Source: Gammaproteobacteria bacterium
Lineage (GTDB): Bacteria; Pseudomonadota; Gammaproteobacteria; S012-40
Length of the DNA: 64,000 nucleotides
NCBI GenBank assembly: GCA_029881255.1
Contig: JAOUMY010000015.1
Location: forward strand, 22,747-86,746
Reading direction: 5' to 3'
Part shown: one piece after another, positions 18,150-28,169 of the stretch
Layout: every line of letters starts with the position of its first letter
How positions within the stretch are numbered: position 1 is the first letter of the stretch
Notes under the pieces: model-generated
Told to the model about the DNA's origin: nothing
What the model saw: only the letters and a program-made list of their open reading frames with translations
The model's database searches: none
Position numbers and translations under genes: made by a program

Positions 18150-20447
18150 TCAATCGTCAGACGAGACAGTCCATTTTTTCAACACTCGTATCAACTGCTC
18201 TGGGTCTATCGGTTTTGCAACATAGTCGTTCATTCCAGCCTTAATACATCTGTCTCTATCACCTTCCATCGCATTCGCTGTCATAGCAATAACAGGAACA
18301 CGATTCTTTTCGGACGCGAGTTTCCGTATTCGTCTTGTCGCCTCAAATCCATCTATCACCGGCATTTGACAATCCATAAAAACGAGATCAACTACGTAAT
18401 CATTGAGCAAAGTCAAGGCCTCGTGTCCATTTTCTGCCACGAGAATATTTTGCAGCCCCATGCGTTCGAGCATCGCAATGGCAACGCGTCGGTTAATATG
18501 GTGGTCCTCTACGAGAAGTATTGTACATGTAGACAAACGAAAGTCGACTTTCGGAACGTTACAATATTCGTTCATATCATGTTTTAAACTGACGGTATCC
18601 GCTAGTTCTTGTTCAACGCTAAACCAGAGCGTGCTTCCACTCACACCGTCAGATACGACGCCTATTTCGCCCCCCATCTTCTTAACCAGCTGATAGCATA
18701 TACTCAGCCCCAACCCTGTGCCTCCGTATTGTCGCGTGGTTGAACTATCTGCCTGGACAAATGCATTAAATATTTTTTTCTGTACGTTTACCGGTATTCC
18801 GATTCCAGTATCACTGACTTCGCACCGCAGAACGATGGATGAAGCTAATCTTGATTCTTCAAAGAGTGAGACTTTAACTTGCCCCTTTGAAGTGAATTTA
18901 ATCGCATTATTGACCAGGTTCATGATGATTTGCCGAATCCTTGCAGGATCACCCAGATAATTCACATCAATTTTCGGGGAGAATTCTAATAATAGATCAA
19001 GATGTTTTTCACGAGCGGTAACCATCAAGACGGAAATAACGTCTTCTACTTCCGTCCGCAAAGTATACTCAACGTGTTCTAATTCCAGCTTCCCTGCTTC
19101 TAGTTTTGAAAAATCCAGGGTATCGTTAATCTGCTCCATGAGCATATCCCCAGAACGACAGGCGATATTGATATACTCTTTTTGTTCCTCGTTAAGTGGT
19201 GTATATTTCATGATATCTAACATGCCTAAAACGCCATTTAACGGTGTTCGGATTTCATGACTCATGTTTGCCAGAAATTCGGCTTTCACTCGCGTTGCTT
19301 CGTTTGCAGCTCTCAACGCGGTATCGAGTTGCTGATTCTTTTCTTCTAAACCTTTCCTGGAAAGTTCGAGCCGTGTATGCATAATTTGACGCTCCTGAAT
19401 TTCCTCTGTCAGGTTAGCGATTAAATGTGACACTTTTTCGGCCATCTTATTAAACGAATCGACCAAGTCCTCGGTTTCTGCGAATGGTGCGTCTATGACG
19501 GGGTGATACTTCCCTTCGGCCAGAGATCTTGCAGAGTCTCGTACGGAATTTAGTGACAGGCGCATTTTACATGCCGCGATCCGTGACAACACGAGTATTG
19601 GACCTACAATTAAGATAGTAATGATGACGACGGCAATCGTCATGAAATCCATTCGCGCCTGAAATACACTGTTATCTGAACTTACCTGTATGCGCAAACC
19701 GGAATTTTCTTCTGTTGAATCCAACCAATGCTCAACAAAGAGATAATTTTTTTCTTCGGCAGGCTCTGGCCAGTCATCCGATTGCCAATGTATTTCACCC
19801 GCACCGTTACTCAAACGGATGGGCATTCCTAGCCTATCAACAAGCTCTCTGGATTTGAATGCCATATCTGCAATCAATTGTATATAATATGGCGGCCTCT
19901 CCTCGCCTAAAGGTCCAACGATATAGTAGTTGGTACTACTTCGATCCTTACAAATAGACCCAACAACATCTGTCTGTATGTTTTCCGAGAGAGAGGAAAA
20001 CTCCTCGTGGACCAGTCCACACTGCGTCCTTTCCATCTCTTGCGCTTGTGTTTCATGAGCATTCGATACTTGATTTAAAAGTTGAAATTTTTCGTCGTAG
20101 ATCCGTATGGTTTTTACATTGATGGCGTCTGCTGCGTTGCGGTGTATATTGAGTCGCTCCCCCAAAACACTAGCTATCTTCAATTTGTTTTTTGAGAACA
20201 CGATTTCCTGAAGCTTCTCGTCGCTAGCCAGTTCACCGAGCAGATCAACCATATCCTTGGCCAATCCCATCTCTAGATTGCGCATTTCTCTTTTGACTAT
20301 ACGAGAAATTGCAGAACTCTCGTTGTCATAGGCGAGATCGACGAAAAGATTAATGCTGATCGTAAGCACCAACATAGACGCAATGCTGACTAGCAACACC
20401 ACAATGATAAACACAGCGTTTATCGATGTTTTGTTTTCCTTTTTCAT
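18150..20447 (-). CDS. Hybrid sensor histidine kinase with receiver domain
   Basis: This 765-residue membrane kinase has a membrane segment at about 12-34, a periplasmic sensor of about 230 residues, a second membrane segment near 272-294, HAMP and a coiled coil. The dimerisation/phosphoacceptor motif MSHEIRTPLNG is near residue 395, the ATPase domain has NLVNNAIKFTSKG and GTGLGLSICYQLVKKMGG, and a C-terminal receiver has the phosphoacceptor Asp in DLVFMDCQMPVIDGFEA. The layout is BarA-like but lacks the Hpt module, so an external phosphotransfer protein would be needed. No cognate regulator gene is adjacent. Confidence 0.93.
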   Translation of the reverse strand: MKKENKTSINAVFIIVVLLVSIASMLVLTISINLFVDLAYDNESSAISRIVKREMRNLEMGLAKDMVDLLGELASDEKLQEIVFSKNKLKIASVLGERLNIHRNAADAINVKTIRIYDEKFQLLNQVSNAHETQAQEMERTQCGLVHEEFSSLSENIQTDVVGSICKDRSSTNYYIVGPLGEERPPYYIQLIADMAFKSRELVDRLGMPIRLSNGAGEIHWQSDDWPEPAEEKNYLFVEHWLDSTEENSGLRIQVSSDNSVFQARMDFMTIAVVIITILIVGPILVLSRIAACKMRLSLNSVRDSARSLAEGKYHPVIDAPFAETEDLVDSFNKMAEKVSHLIANLTEEIQERQIMHTRLELSRKGLEEKNQQLDTALRAANEATRVKAEFLANMSHEIRTPLNGVLGMLDIMKYTPLNEEQKEYINIACRSGDMLMEQINDTLDFSKLEAGKLELEHVEYTLRTEVEDVISVLMVTAREKHLDLLLEFSPKIDVNYLGDPARIRQIIMNLVNNAIKFTSKGQVKVSLFEESRLASSIVLRCEVSDTGIGIPVNVQKKIFNAFVQADSSTTRQYGGTGLGLSICYQLVKKMGGEIGVVSDGVSGSTLWFSVEQELADTVSLKHDMNEYCNVPKVDFRLSTCTILLVEDHHINRRVAIAMLERMGLQNILVAENGHEALTLLNDYVVDLVFMDCQMPVIDGFEATRRIRKLASEKNRVPVIAMTANAMEGDRDRCIKAGMNDYVAKPIDPEQLIRVLKKWTVSSDD

Positions 20448-20639
20448 CGAACACTATCTATATGAGCACGTACAAATACTATCGGCGAACGATCAAATTA
20501 GTTTGATATTTCTATAGTTTTTATTTTGTCAGGTTATTCTCTGAACTTAACCTCCTTTAAAACATTCATGAAATTGAGATTCAATTTAAATCCAAGACTG
20601 ACGATAACGAACTGAGATTGTGAATGACCGAGAAACATC

Positions 20640-21419
20640 ATGAATTTCAATGTAAAACATCACGCGACAAAGATTTTTTTTGGCATTCTAATTCTTTTTG
20701 TGTTCGCCCCTACAAATGCAGCTGAACGTGATAACGTGCGATTGTATGGAAGCAAACCATTCTTCGGTTCAGAAACTATCCGCAATTATGTGTCCTGGAA
20801 TAACACGTACAAACTTAACTATGATTTGGATAGCCTTAGACAAAGCGATGGAAAATGCAACGACGGTGACAAAACAAGCGCATTAGCATACGCCGGGCGT
20901 GGCTCTATATTTCACACGAATACCCGTGACAACAAAGATGAATTACTTTTTATCGAGTTTGAATATGTCGCGCCGGCAGAAAATCCACCAAAAAATGTCG
21001 CTAAAGCGGAAATAAATAAACCCTATTTTCTATGTCGCGATCGAAATATTACCAGCCCTAACTACTACCGCCAGGTGGGGGGCTTGAATACCGGTGTGCT
21101 CATTATTCCTCTTAAAATTCGTACCGATTTGACGATGACAGGTGCGGCGAGTATTGGTCCCTATTTTGGTCTGAGTAATGAAAAATTCACACTACTGGCC
21201 GCGGTGGGATTGTCACAACTACCCATTTTGCAAAACAGTGTTATTGAGAATAGAACCGGGCTTACCGCAGCCGTCGGCATAAACTGGCGCGTACAGGGCT
21301 ACTTCAATCTTGGCGTAGTCGCGGGAATTGATCACTTACCGGGGGGAGACCAGAGCACGTATGCGTATCAGGACAAACCTTGGCTTTCATTTGCCGTGGG
21401 TTATACATTTTCCCGGTAA
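20640..21419 (+). CDS. Secreted protein of unknown function, barrel-like C-terminus
   Basis: The 259-residue product starts with a signal peptide (hydrophobic IFFGILILFVFAP, cleavage near TNAAE). Residues about 165-259 alternate polar and hydrophobic residues in strand-length blocks (SIGPYFGLSN, FTLLAAVGLSQL, GLTAAVGINWRV, YFNLGVVAGID) and end WLSFAVGYTFSR, suggesting a small beta-barrel or sandwich. Two cysteines at mid-protein could pair. I do not recognise a family. It converges with the outer-membrane gene ending at 21426, 6 bp away. Confidence 0.75.
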   Translation: MNFNVKHHATKIFFGILILFVFAPTNAAERDNVRLYGSKPFFGSETIRNYVSWNNTYKLNYDLDSLRQSDGKCNDGDKTSALAYAGRGSIFHTNTRDNKDELLFIEFEYVAPAENPPKNVAKAEINKPYFLCRDRNITSPNYYRQVGGLNTGVLIIPLKIRTDLTMTGAASIGPYFGLSNEKFTLLAAVGLSQLPILQNSVIENRTGLTAAVGINWRVQGYFNLGVVAGIDHLPGGDQSTYAYQDKPWLSFAVGYTFSR

Positions 21420-21425
21420 TTGCAC

Positions 21426-22868
21426 TCAGAAATCATAGCGTATTTCTCCAAACACGCGATCATTGCGCGCAACTGCATCGAGAAACAATCTGTCACCTGA
21501 TTGATAGGCAATAACACCTGCCGAAACAGACAATGCATCCATCGGAATATACTTAGCCGATACCCGATAGAATCCGCCCCCCTCCGCCTTAAGACCAAAT
21601 ACGGAACCGAGAGCAACAATCTGCAATGTCTCGCGCAGGAAATTTCCGGTATAGCGAAACACAATCTGTGCAGCTTCTTCTTCCCTGTCATCTGGCGCCT
21701 GAATCAAGGCTGGCTGATAATCAAACAAATGCGACCACAGTGCTTCGACAGAAAATATATGATTATTGATGCCTGAGTAGTCAACACCTGCCATTAAATC
21801 ACCACGGGAAAACTTGTTGTCCCCGGTGTTGAAAAACTGTATTCCATCGAACACCGCCAATTCTGATTTAATCAGCCAACTACCCACTACCAGATTGGTG
21901 GCAACTCCGCCCATACTGACGCGTGAATACGCTCGCTGGAGACTTGCATTACTAAGCTTGAAATGTGCTTGATCTTCGTAGACGCTAGCAAAATGTACGG
22001 ATAAATCCCAAGCACTAAACTCGCCCGATATTGCCAACGCAAATTCGCTATCGCGCCAGTGTTCAGGGCGTTTCTCAGGCGGAAGGGGAAACGGTACCGG
22101 GAAGAAGTCGCTACCTTCCCCGGGAAACTTATTGCTACGGATTTCCGGTATCACCAGCGCTGTCACACTCCACGGAGCCTGAAAGTAATCCCCTCTCAGC
22201 ATCGCTACAGGCAAACGTAAATCCTCGATATCCACCATACCGGGTTCACGCATATCGAGCGGATTGATGACATCAACCACGCGCAGGCTATCGGATTTTC
22301 CCCATACCACGATCTGCCTACCAAGCTTAATATCGACAACTTTGGCTATCGCACCGCGTACCCACAGCTCGCGCAGCTCCAATTCAGTTTCCGATACATC
22401 TAGATAAGTTGACGCATATTGATCACGACCGTTATAGCGAAAGGCACCGTCATAAAAACCACTTCCGCTGGTAAATACATCCCACTTTCGTGGTAAATCG
22501 ATTTTTACCTCAGGTAATATTTTTAGACGAGCGCGAGACAGGCCGCGGAAATCTGTCTTCCCGCTCGCCGGTTTATCGTGCTGGTAGTTTATGCTCGCAC
22601 TGAAGCTGCTATAGCCGCCAAAGGAAAGCCACGACGGCATACGTGAAGGTGTTTCTGGCGTGACGGCTACGCTTTCTTCGTTGCCGAATCCATCCATCAA
22701 CGCGTCAATATCAGTCTTTTCCGGACCAGGTTTTTCACTGACTTCTTCTTGCGCAGCCTCTTCTGCCTGCTCTTCAAAGCCTCTCAGCAACTCGTCGATA
22801 TTGTTCAACGCCCACGCCTGGGTGAAGGATAAAAACAAACACAATAGTCCCAGCCCCCATCTCTGCAT
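21426..22868 (-). CDS. DUF1302-like outer-membrane protein
   Basis: The 480-residue protein has a signal peptide (LLCLFLSFTQAWA), an acidic Glu-rich segment at about 28-75, and then a long barrel-like region with SFGGYSSFSASINYQHD and LSRARLKILPEVKIDLPRKW. The motif LRELWVRGAIAKVVDIKLGRQIVVWGKSD, split here as LRELWVRG and LGRQIVVWGKSDSLRV, then VINPLDMREPG, is characteristic of DUF1302-related outer-membrane proteins that travel with RND-type transporters. It ends in RNDRVFGEIRYDF, with the C-terminal Phe expected for BAM-assembled barrels. It is the last gene of a three-gene operon, 6 bp after the LolA-like gene. Confidence 0.85.
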   Translation of the reverse strand: MQRWGLGLLCLFLSFTQAWALNNIDELLRGFEEQAEEAAQEEVSEKPGPEKTDIDALMDGFGNEESVAVTPETPSRMPSWLSFGGYSSFSASINYQHDKPASGKTDFRGLSRARLKILPEVKIDLPRKWDVFTSGSGFYDGAFRYNGRDQYASTYLDVSETELELRELWVRGAIAKVVDIKLGRQIVVWGKSDSLRVVDVINPLDMREPGMVDIEDLRLPVAMLRGDYFQAPWSVTALVIPEIRSNKFPGEGSDFFPVPFPLPPEKRPEHWRDSEFALAISGEFSAWDLSVHFASVYEDQAHFKLSNASLQRAYSRVSMGGVATNLVVGSWLIKSELAVFDGIQFFNTGDNKFSRGDLMAGVDYSGINNHIFSVEALWSHLFDYQPALIQAPDDREEEAAQIVFRYTGNFLRETLQIVALGSVFGLKAEGGGFYRVSAKYIPMDALSVSAGVIAYQSGDRLFLDAVARNDRVFGEIRYDF

Positions 22869-22873
22869 AAAAT

Positions 22874-23683
22874 TTAGAGACCTTTTTCCAAACGACGCGT
22901 AGAAAACATGCTGTCATCCATATTTTGATTGTATTTGACCTCGTCGAACTTCAATATGGTCTTGTGTAAGGTCTGCTTGCCTTGTTTTGTTGTCATATGC
23001 ATTTCAAGTGGCGTCCAAATCCCGTCTATTTTTTTGAGTTCCTTGACATCCAGATACTTCATCCGACCACCATCTTTTTCCCAGCTTATGGCGCGTATTA
23101 CGACGTAATTATCCTGGCGAACCAAAATAAGGGACTTCTTATAGCCAGTTTCATCTATCGTCTTTTGACTGCGCGGGACCGCCTCTATCGCCCACACTTT
23201 ATCCCCATTGACTTCCATTTCTTTGCTGAGAGTAAAATCGTATTCATTCAAAGCGCGTGAGGTCATATCGGAATAATTAAAGTCCGAACCCATGAAGGAG
23301 CCACTCTTGTCACTGGCGGCGATGCGCTTGGTCTTCTTCAATGCCGGTAGATAAAGCCACTGGTCATCGTCCTTGGTCTCATCGTCGTAGTCGTAGGTCA
23401 GGAAACCGGTTCCCTCGACATCCGCTGGCGACTCGAAGAATATAATGCTTTGCGTATCCTTGCCCTGATCCCGCGAGTACGATACGGTACTGCGGACGCG
23501 CTCTTTGCCGCGTTTATCGATCAGTATCATCTGCATGCTTGAACGACGCTTGTCACCATCGTCCCTGTCTTCAACTTTCTGCATAATCTCCCTGGCCTTG
23601 GCATCATCTGCCAATACGACACCGGGGAAGAAAATCAAAAACAAAACACAGCTACCCAACACGGCCTTATATTTCATCTGCAT
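22874..23683 (-). CDS. LolA-like outer membrane lipoprotein-sorting protein
   Basis: The 269-residue periplasmic protein has a signal peptide ending near VVLADDA. It has the fold signature of LolA-like proteins that accompany RND/MMPL transporters: AREIMQKVEDRDDGDKR, IFFESPADVEGTGFLTYDYD, WLYLPALKKTKRI, SFMGSDFNYSDMTSR, and LDVKELKKIDGIWTP. Such proteins are thought to carry a lipid or lipoprotein between membranes; the substrate is unknown. A GGAG site lies 7 bp before the chosen ATG. It sits between the RND gene and the outer-membrane gene in one operon. Confidence 0.88.
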   Translation of the reverse strand: MQMKYKAVLGSCVLFLIFFPGVVLADDAKAREIMQKVEDRDDGDKRRSSMQMILIDKRGKERVRSTVSYSRDQGKDTQSIIFFESPADVEGTGFLTYDYDDETKDDDQWLYLPALKKTKRIAASDKSGSFMGSDFNYSDMTSRALNEYDFTLSKEMEVNGDKVWAIEAVPRSQKTIDETGYKKSLILVRQDNYVVIRAISWEKDGGRMKYLDVKELKKIDGIWTPLEMHMTTKQGKQTLHKTILKFDEVKYNQNMDDSMFSTRRLEKGL

Positions 23684-23710
23684 CCTGACTCTCCAAATTC
23701 CTGTATTTGC

Positions 23711-26158
23711 TTAACCCTGGCCTGGTGACTTCTGATTTTTCTGCTTTCCATACATGATTTGCATCAGCGCTGGCGCTAGCATCAAATCCGCCAGCAATGC
23801 CAACAACACGGTTGCACCCACCAACGCACCGAAGCGAAAAACATTGTGCATATCACTTGCCATGAAAACGAAAAATCCCAGACATAATACAATTGTGGTG
23901 ACAACAATTGCACGTCCTGTCGTCATCAAGGTATGCTCAACGGCCACTTTTACATCACCATAACGCTGATGATATCGCCGAAAATTATGCATAAAGTGTA
24001 TGGTGTCATCCACAGCAAGTCCAATGGCGATCGAACCGACCAACATTGTGAACATATCCAGCGGTATTTTCATTAGCGACAAAGCGGCCAAGGCGATCAC
24101 AATGGGTAAGAGGTTTGGAATCATGCTCACCAATCCCAACTTCAGGTCGGACAACAGCATAATCATCATCAGCGTAATTACCGCGACTGCAATCAGATAG
24201 CTGTCACGTGTACTTTTTATCGCCGCATCAAGCGTTCTGACAAACAGCGAACTCATCCCGGTAACATAGCTGCTTACCTCGTCGCCAAAGATCTCCTGCA
24301 ATATCTGAGTTTCCTTCCTCACTGCCTCAGCGGAAGTTCCTGCGTCAGTCCACGGCCCCTTGAGCGTAATTCTCGCCTGCTGAAACTGGCTGTCGACAAA
24401 ATTCTCCAAATCATCCGAACCTGAATTTTCAAATAAAAACAATTCCTGCGCGATCAGATCTCGCTGCTGAGGTACGCGATAAAAGGCTTCGTTATTTTCA
24501 TGCAAGGCACGATTACTCTCCTTTAAAATATCGACGACGGAAACAGCCTTGCTTACCTGGTGCTCACCATATTGCAATCCGACTAAGCGCGCATGGCTCT
24601 GCTCTAGTCGGTTCATAATCGATGGCTCATATAACCCGTTTTCCTTACCCGTGTCGATTACCACTTCGACCGTGGTACTGCCTCCCATACGGGTGTCCAC
24701 CAGTTCCGTCGCCTGACGAATCTCCCACTCTTCCGGAAGCCAGCTTAACGGGTCGTGTTTGAAGCGAATATCCATCACCACTACAACAGCGATTGCCATT
24801 AATACCAGCCCGAAGGCGACGATCGGCTTAGCGTGACGAATGGAAAAATGCCCCAGGGCCTGGAGAAAATTATCCATTAATGGATGATTGGCCGTCTCAC
24901 GTTTACCACCGCGATGCTTAATCGGAAAAACCGCGATCATTACCGGCACCAGAATCAGCGTGTAGATCAGTGACAACATTACCCCTGCCCCCGCGAAACG
25001 GCCCAGATCAGAAATCGGCGATACCTCCGACGCAGCAAATGAAAGCAAGCCTGCTGCTGTGGTACTACTCGTCATGATGATCGCCAGACCAGAATGTCCC
25101 ATGGCGTAACCTATCGCCGTACGTTTATTCGCCGTTTCATGATAGTTGCGATAGAACACTGCCAATAAGTGCACCGAGGCCGCGACGCTAACCGCCAATA
25201 TTAAGGACGGCAATATCTGCGTCGGCAATTTTATTGCCGTACCGCTGGCCGCCATCAGGGCAATCGTCGACAGCAGAGACAAAATCACTACAACAAGCGG
25301 CAGCAATACCCCGGACAAGCGACGGAACAAAAAAAACAAGACGACGATGATCATGAGTAAAGCGAGCTTGGTAAAGCCTTGCATATCTTTTTGCATCGAA
25401 CGCTTCAATTTATCGATGACGGCAGGTACGCCGGCAATATAAACGACGAAGTCATCTGCGCGATATTTTTCGACAATTTCGCGAACGGCTGCTACTGCCT
25501 CGCTGTTTTCCTTGTCTGTTAAAAAAACTGGCTTAGAATTTCCTTCTTCGTTTCTGCCCGGTTTACCGGTCGCGGCATCACTATCGTCAAACCCTTCCAT
25601 CACGTTCTCACTCTGGCCAATGCTGGAATAGGCCTGAGTCTGGATAACAATCGTGGTTACCTTACCATCCCGTGATAAGACGAAATCCTGATAAGTGGTA
25701 TTCGCCAACGCCCGTTGTCTTATCACGTTTAACGACTGTGGGTCTTTGGGCCAGTCCTCGAACAAATCTTCGACGATTAGTCGATCTCCTTCGCCGCGTG
25801 TATTACGGGCGTTGATCAAGCTGTTTACCTCATCCAGATGTGGCACTGTCTGTTCCAGTTCTCGATGTAAATCACGCAGTCGTTCGAGAAAGACCATATC
25901 GAAAATGTCTGGCGCTGTTATCGCCAGGAGTATCATTTCCTCCCGACCATATTGCGCGCGGTAATTATTGTATTGAATAAGGATAGGATCGTCTTCGTGG
26001 AGAAAACCTTCATTCGAGGTATCGATGGTAATCTTGGGTACCTGAGACAACAAGCCACCAACCAGAACCAACATAATCGGCAAGACAACGTATCGCTTGT
26101 CGAAAATGACGTGCCCAAGTGCCTCGAGTTTAGATTCTATAGCCGCGCGAATGCTCAT
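23711..26158 (-). CDS. RND-superfamily (MMPL-type) transporter
   Basis: This 815-residue inner-membrane protein has about 12 predicted membrane segments in two homologous halves, each with a large periplasmic domain after the first helix. It has the sterol-sensing/MMPL pattern: a first helix near 24-42, a cluster of helices near 265-420, and a second cluster near 655-805 containing GSIAIGLAVDDTIHFMHNFR. It belongs to the COG1033-like branch used for lipids, hopanoids and fatty compounds. With its LolA-like and outer-membrane partners it likely forms an envelope lipid-export route (inference). Confidence 0.9.
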   Translation of the reverse strand: MSIRAAIESKLEALGHVIFDKRYVVLPIMLVLVGGLLSQVPKITIDTSNEGFLHEDDPILIQYNNYRAQYGREEMILLAITAPDIFDMVFLERLRDLHRELEQTVPHLDEVNSLINARNTRGEGDRLIVEDLFEDWPKDPQSLNVIRQRALANTTYQDFVLSRDGKVTTIVIQTQAYSSIGQSENVMEGFDDSDAATGKPGRNEEGNSKPVFLTDKENSEAVAAVREIVEKYRADDFVVYIAGVPAVIDKLKRSMQKDMQGFTKLALLMIIVVLFFLFRRLSGVLLPLVVVILSLLSTIALMAASGTAIKLPTQILPSLILAVSVAASVHLLAVFYRNYHETANKRTAIGYAMGHSGLAIIMTSSTTAAGLLSFAASEVSPISDLGRFAGAGVMLSLIYTLILVPVMIAVFPIKHRGGKRETANHPLMDNFLQALGHFSIRHAKPIVAFGLVLMAIAVVVVMDIRFKHDPLSWLPEEWEIRQATELVDTRMGGSTTVEVVIDTGKENGLYEPSIMNRLEQSHARLVGLQYGEHQVSKAVSVVDILKESNRALHENNEAFYRVPQQRDLIAQELFLFENSGSDDLENFVDSQFQQARITLKGPWTDAGTSAEAVRKETQILQEIFGDEVSSYVTGMSSLFVRTLDAAIKSTRDSYLIAVAVITLMMIMLLSDLKLGLVSMIPNLLPIVIALAALSLMKIPLDMFTMLVGSIAIGLAVDDTIHFMHNFRRYHQRYGDVKVAVEHTLMTTGRAIVVTTIVLCLGFFVFMASDMHNVFRFGALVGATVLLALLADLMLAPALMQIMYGKQKNQKSPGQG

Positions 26159-26708
26159 GTTGCATATCCTTTTGCTAATTCGGGTCGCGGCACAGGAAAA
26201 CCTACGTTCCGCGAGTTGCTATGTTATAACACCTAAACGGCTGGGTGCGATATACGGCTTCTAGCTGTAAGCTCTATATTGTTGCCCATTGGCGAGCGTC
26301 TATTTCAGTTTGCGCGACATTTAGCGCGTGTAAGTTTCCCTGCTAAGCTTCCACATTCGGCATATGACATCTATGCGAATTCAATTTCTGCATGCACTCA
26401 ATCTTTGTTCATCAGTTCTGACCAACGCGCACCCAAATGCCTGATAGTTAGCATGTCATCTTTCAAAGGCGAAATGTTTCCCATTGTATTTTGTAGCGCG
26501 GCGCTTTTGCACCATAGTAGTTTAACATCTCTCAAGCCCCGCCTATTTCTGCAATCGTCCACTATCACTTTCTGGTGCTTTGTTTCCCTTTGTAAAACCT
26601 GGGTTGTACGCTGTTGACTAAAGTCACACATATGCCGATACTCACTTTACCCCAGTACAGCTGTCGGTTATTTATCTAGTCCCCGGTTTGCAAACCAGGA
26701 GAAAAACG
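26159..26708. other. Divergent intergenic region between RND operon and kinase operon
   Basis: About 550 bp without a supported gene. Frames in it have no ribosome sites and no protein-like composition. It should hold the promoters of both flanking operons; one candidate for the right-hand operon is listed separately. No tRNA or long repeat is seen. Confidence 0.5.
26614..26642 (+). promoter_or_regulatory. Candidate promoter of the kinase / GGDEF operon
   Basis: TTGACT at 26614-26619 and GATACT at 26637-26642 are separated by 17 bp, 66 bp before the kinase start. The -35 is five of six to consensus and the -10 four of six. Confidence 0.4.
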
Positions 26709-28169
26709 GTGAGTGTTGCGATCGAACACGTACATCAGTTCGCCGAAGATATCGACGAATTCCTACTTAACGCATTCCCTACCGGGGTCATCATTTGCGA
26801 CTCTGACGGCCTTATCATTCAGGTCAATAACGATTTGTGCGGCGCCTTTGGCTATAAGAAAGAAGAGCTCATTGGAAAACCGTTAGAGACACTGCTTCCC
26901 ACGCCGCTACAACAAGGTCATCAATCGCACGTAAGAAATTTTCTTCAAAACCCGGAGAAACGCTCCATGGGTTCAGGCAGAAGTCTTTTTGGCATGCGCA
27001 AAGACGGAACGACTTTTCCCGTGGAAATCGGCCTGAACCCGATTCAAACCGCCGACGGTACGAGAGTGCTCGCTACCGTCTCTGATATATCACCACGGAC
27101 ACGCATCGAAGCCAATTTCCGTAAAATTATCGCGGCTGCTCCCATTGGAATTCTAATTATCGACAAGCAAGGAAAGATACTGGTCGCCAATCAGCAGATC
27201 ACGTCTATTTTCGGATATGAGTTGGCGGAACTGGACAATGAACACCTGGAAATCTTGATACCGGAACGCTATCGCGAAAATCACCCCAGCTTGCGTCAAC
27301 ACTATCAGCGCAAACCTGTGACACGTACAATGGGATCGGATCGCGACCTGACCGGACGGCATAAAAATGGTTCTGAAGTTCCGGTCGAGGTCGGTTTGAG
27401 TCCCATCGAAACCGAAGACGGTCTGGCGATTGTAGCGACGATTATTGACGTTACTGCACGCAAAAAGGCCGAACTCGCTCTGAAACAGGCCAATGCCGAC
27501 CTGGATGAATTCACTTATGTTGCCTCGCATGATTTGCGCTCACCGCTGCGCGGAATCAGCAGCCTGATCGAGTGGATAACGGAAGACCTCGGAGAAGTGC
27601 CCGAGGAAGTACAGAAAAATATCGATCGCATGGGCGTGCGTATTGAGCGCATGGAAAAACTCATCGACGACTTGCTTGCCTACGCCCGGGCAGGCAGAGT
27701 GCGCACCACGCCTGAAAGCATCGATGTGGAAAAAATGATTCATGACACCATCGAATTCATCGCGCCCCCCCAAAACTTCCACTTCGACGTAGACTGTAAG
27801 CTTGCGCGTATTTCTGCACATCGAACACCGTTAGAAACCGTGATACGAAACCTGCTGAGTAATGCCGTCAAACACCACGACAAAGACGCTGGACAAATTT
27901 CTGTCCGGGTTAGAGAAGACGATTCCTACGCGGTGTTTGAGATCGAAGACGACGGCCCAGGGATACCTGAGGCGGCACATCAACGTATATTTAAACTATT
28001 TCAATCGCTTTCCGCTGAGACCAATAATCGTTCCGGCGTTGGGCTGGCAGTCAGCAAACGCTTTGTCGAATCCCACGGCGGAACGATAGAAATCGTATCC
28101 GATAAAACGCGCAAAGGTAGCCTCTTTCGCTTCTTTTGGCCAAGATTTCAAAGGAGAGAACTTGAATGA
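26709..28169 (+). CDS. Cytoplasmic sensor histidine kinase with two PAS domains
   Basis: The 486-residue soluble kinase has two similar PAS domains (about 20-130 and 140-255), each ending with DGTxVLATVSDI- or DGLAIVATIIDV-like strands. A linker with LKQANADLDEFTYVASHDLRSP places the phosphoacceptor His near residue 274, and an ATPase domain has NLLSNAVKHHDKD, DDGPGIP and SGVGLAVSKRFVESHGG. This is the phytochrome-related HisKA type. No membrane segment is seen, so it likely senses an internal signal such as redox or a small molecule. I use the GTG at 26709, which has AGGAG 7 bp upstream. It overlaps the next gene by 4 bp. Confidence 0.92.
   Translation: MSVAIEHVHQFAEDIDEFLLNAFPTGVIICDSDGLIIQVNNDLCGAFGYKKEELIGKPLETLLPTPLQQGHQSHVRNFLQNPEKRSMGSGRSLFGMRKDGTTFPVEIGLNPIQTADGTRVLATVSDISPRTRIEANFRKIIAAAPIGILIIDKQGKILVANQQITSIFGYELAELDNEHLEILIPERYRENHPSLRQHYQRKPVTRTMGSDRDLTGRHKNGSEVPVEVGLSPIETEDGLAIVATIIDVTARKKAELALKQANADLDEFTYVASHDLRSPLRGISSLIEWITEDLGEVPEEVQKNIDRMGVRIERMEKLIDDLLAYARAGRVRTTPESIDVEKMIHDTIEFIAPPQNFHFDVDCKLARISAHRTPLETVIRNLLSNAVKHHDKDAGQISVRVREDDSYAVFEIEDDGPGIPEAAHQRIFKLFQSLSAETNNRSGVGLAVSKRFVESHGGTIEIVSDKTRKGSLFRFFWPRFQRRELE

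Noticed and set aside
26279..26617. 112-residue plus-strand frame in the intergenic region before the PAS kinase
   Set aside because: Ser/Leu/Phe-rich with no ribosome site and it ends at the candidate promoter; no family resemblance.
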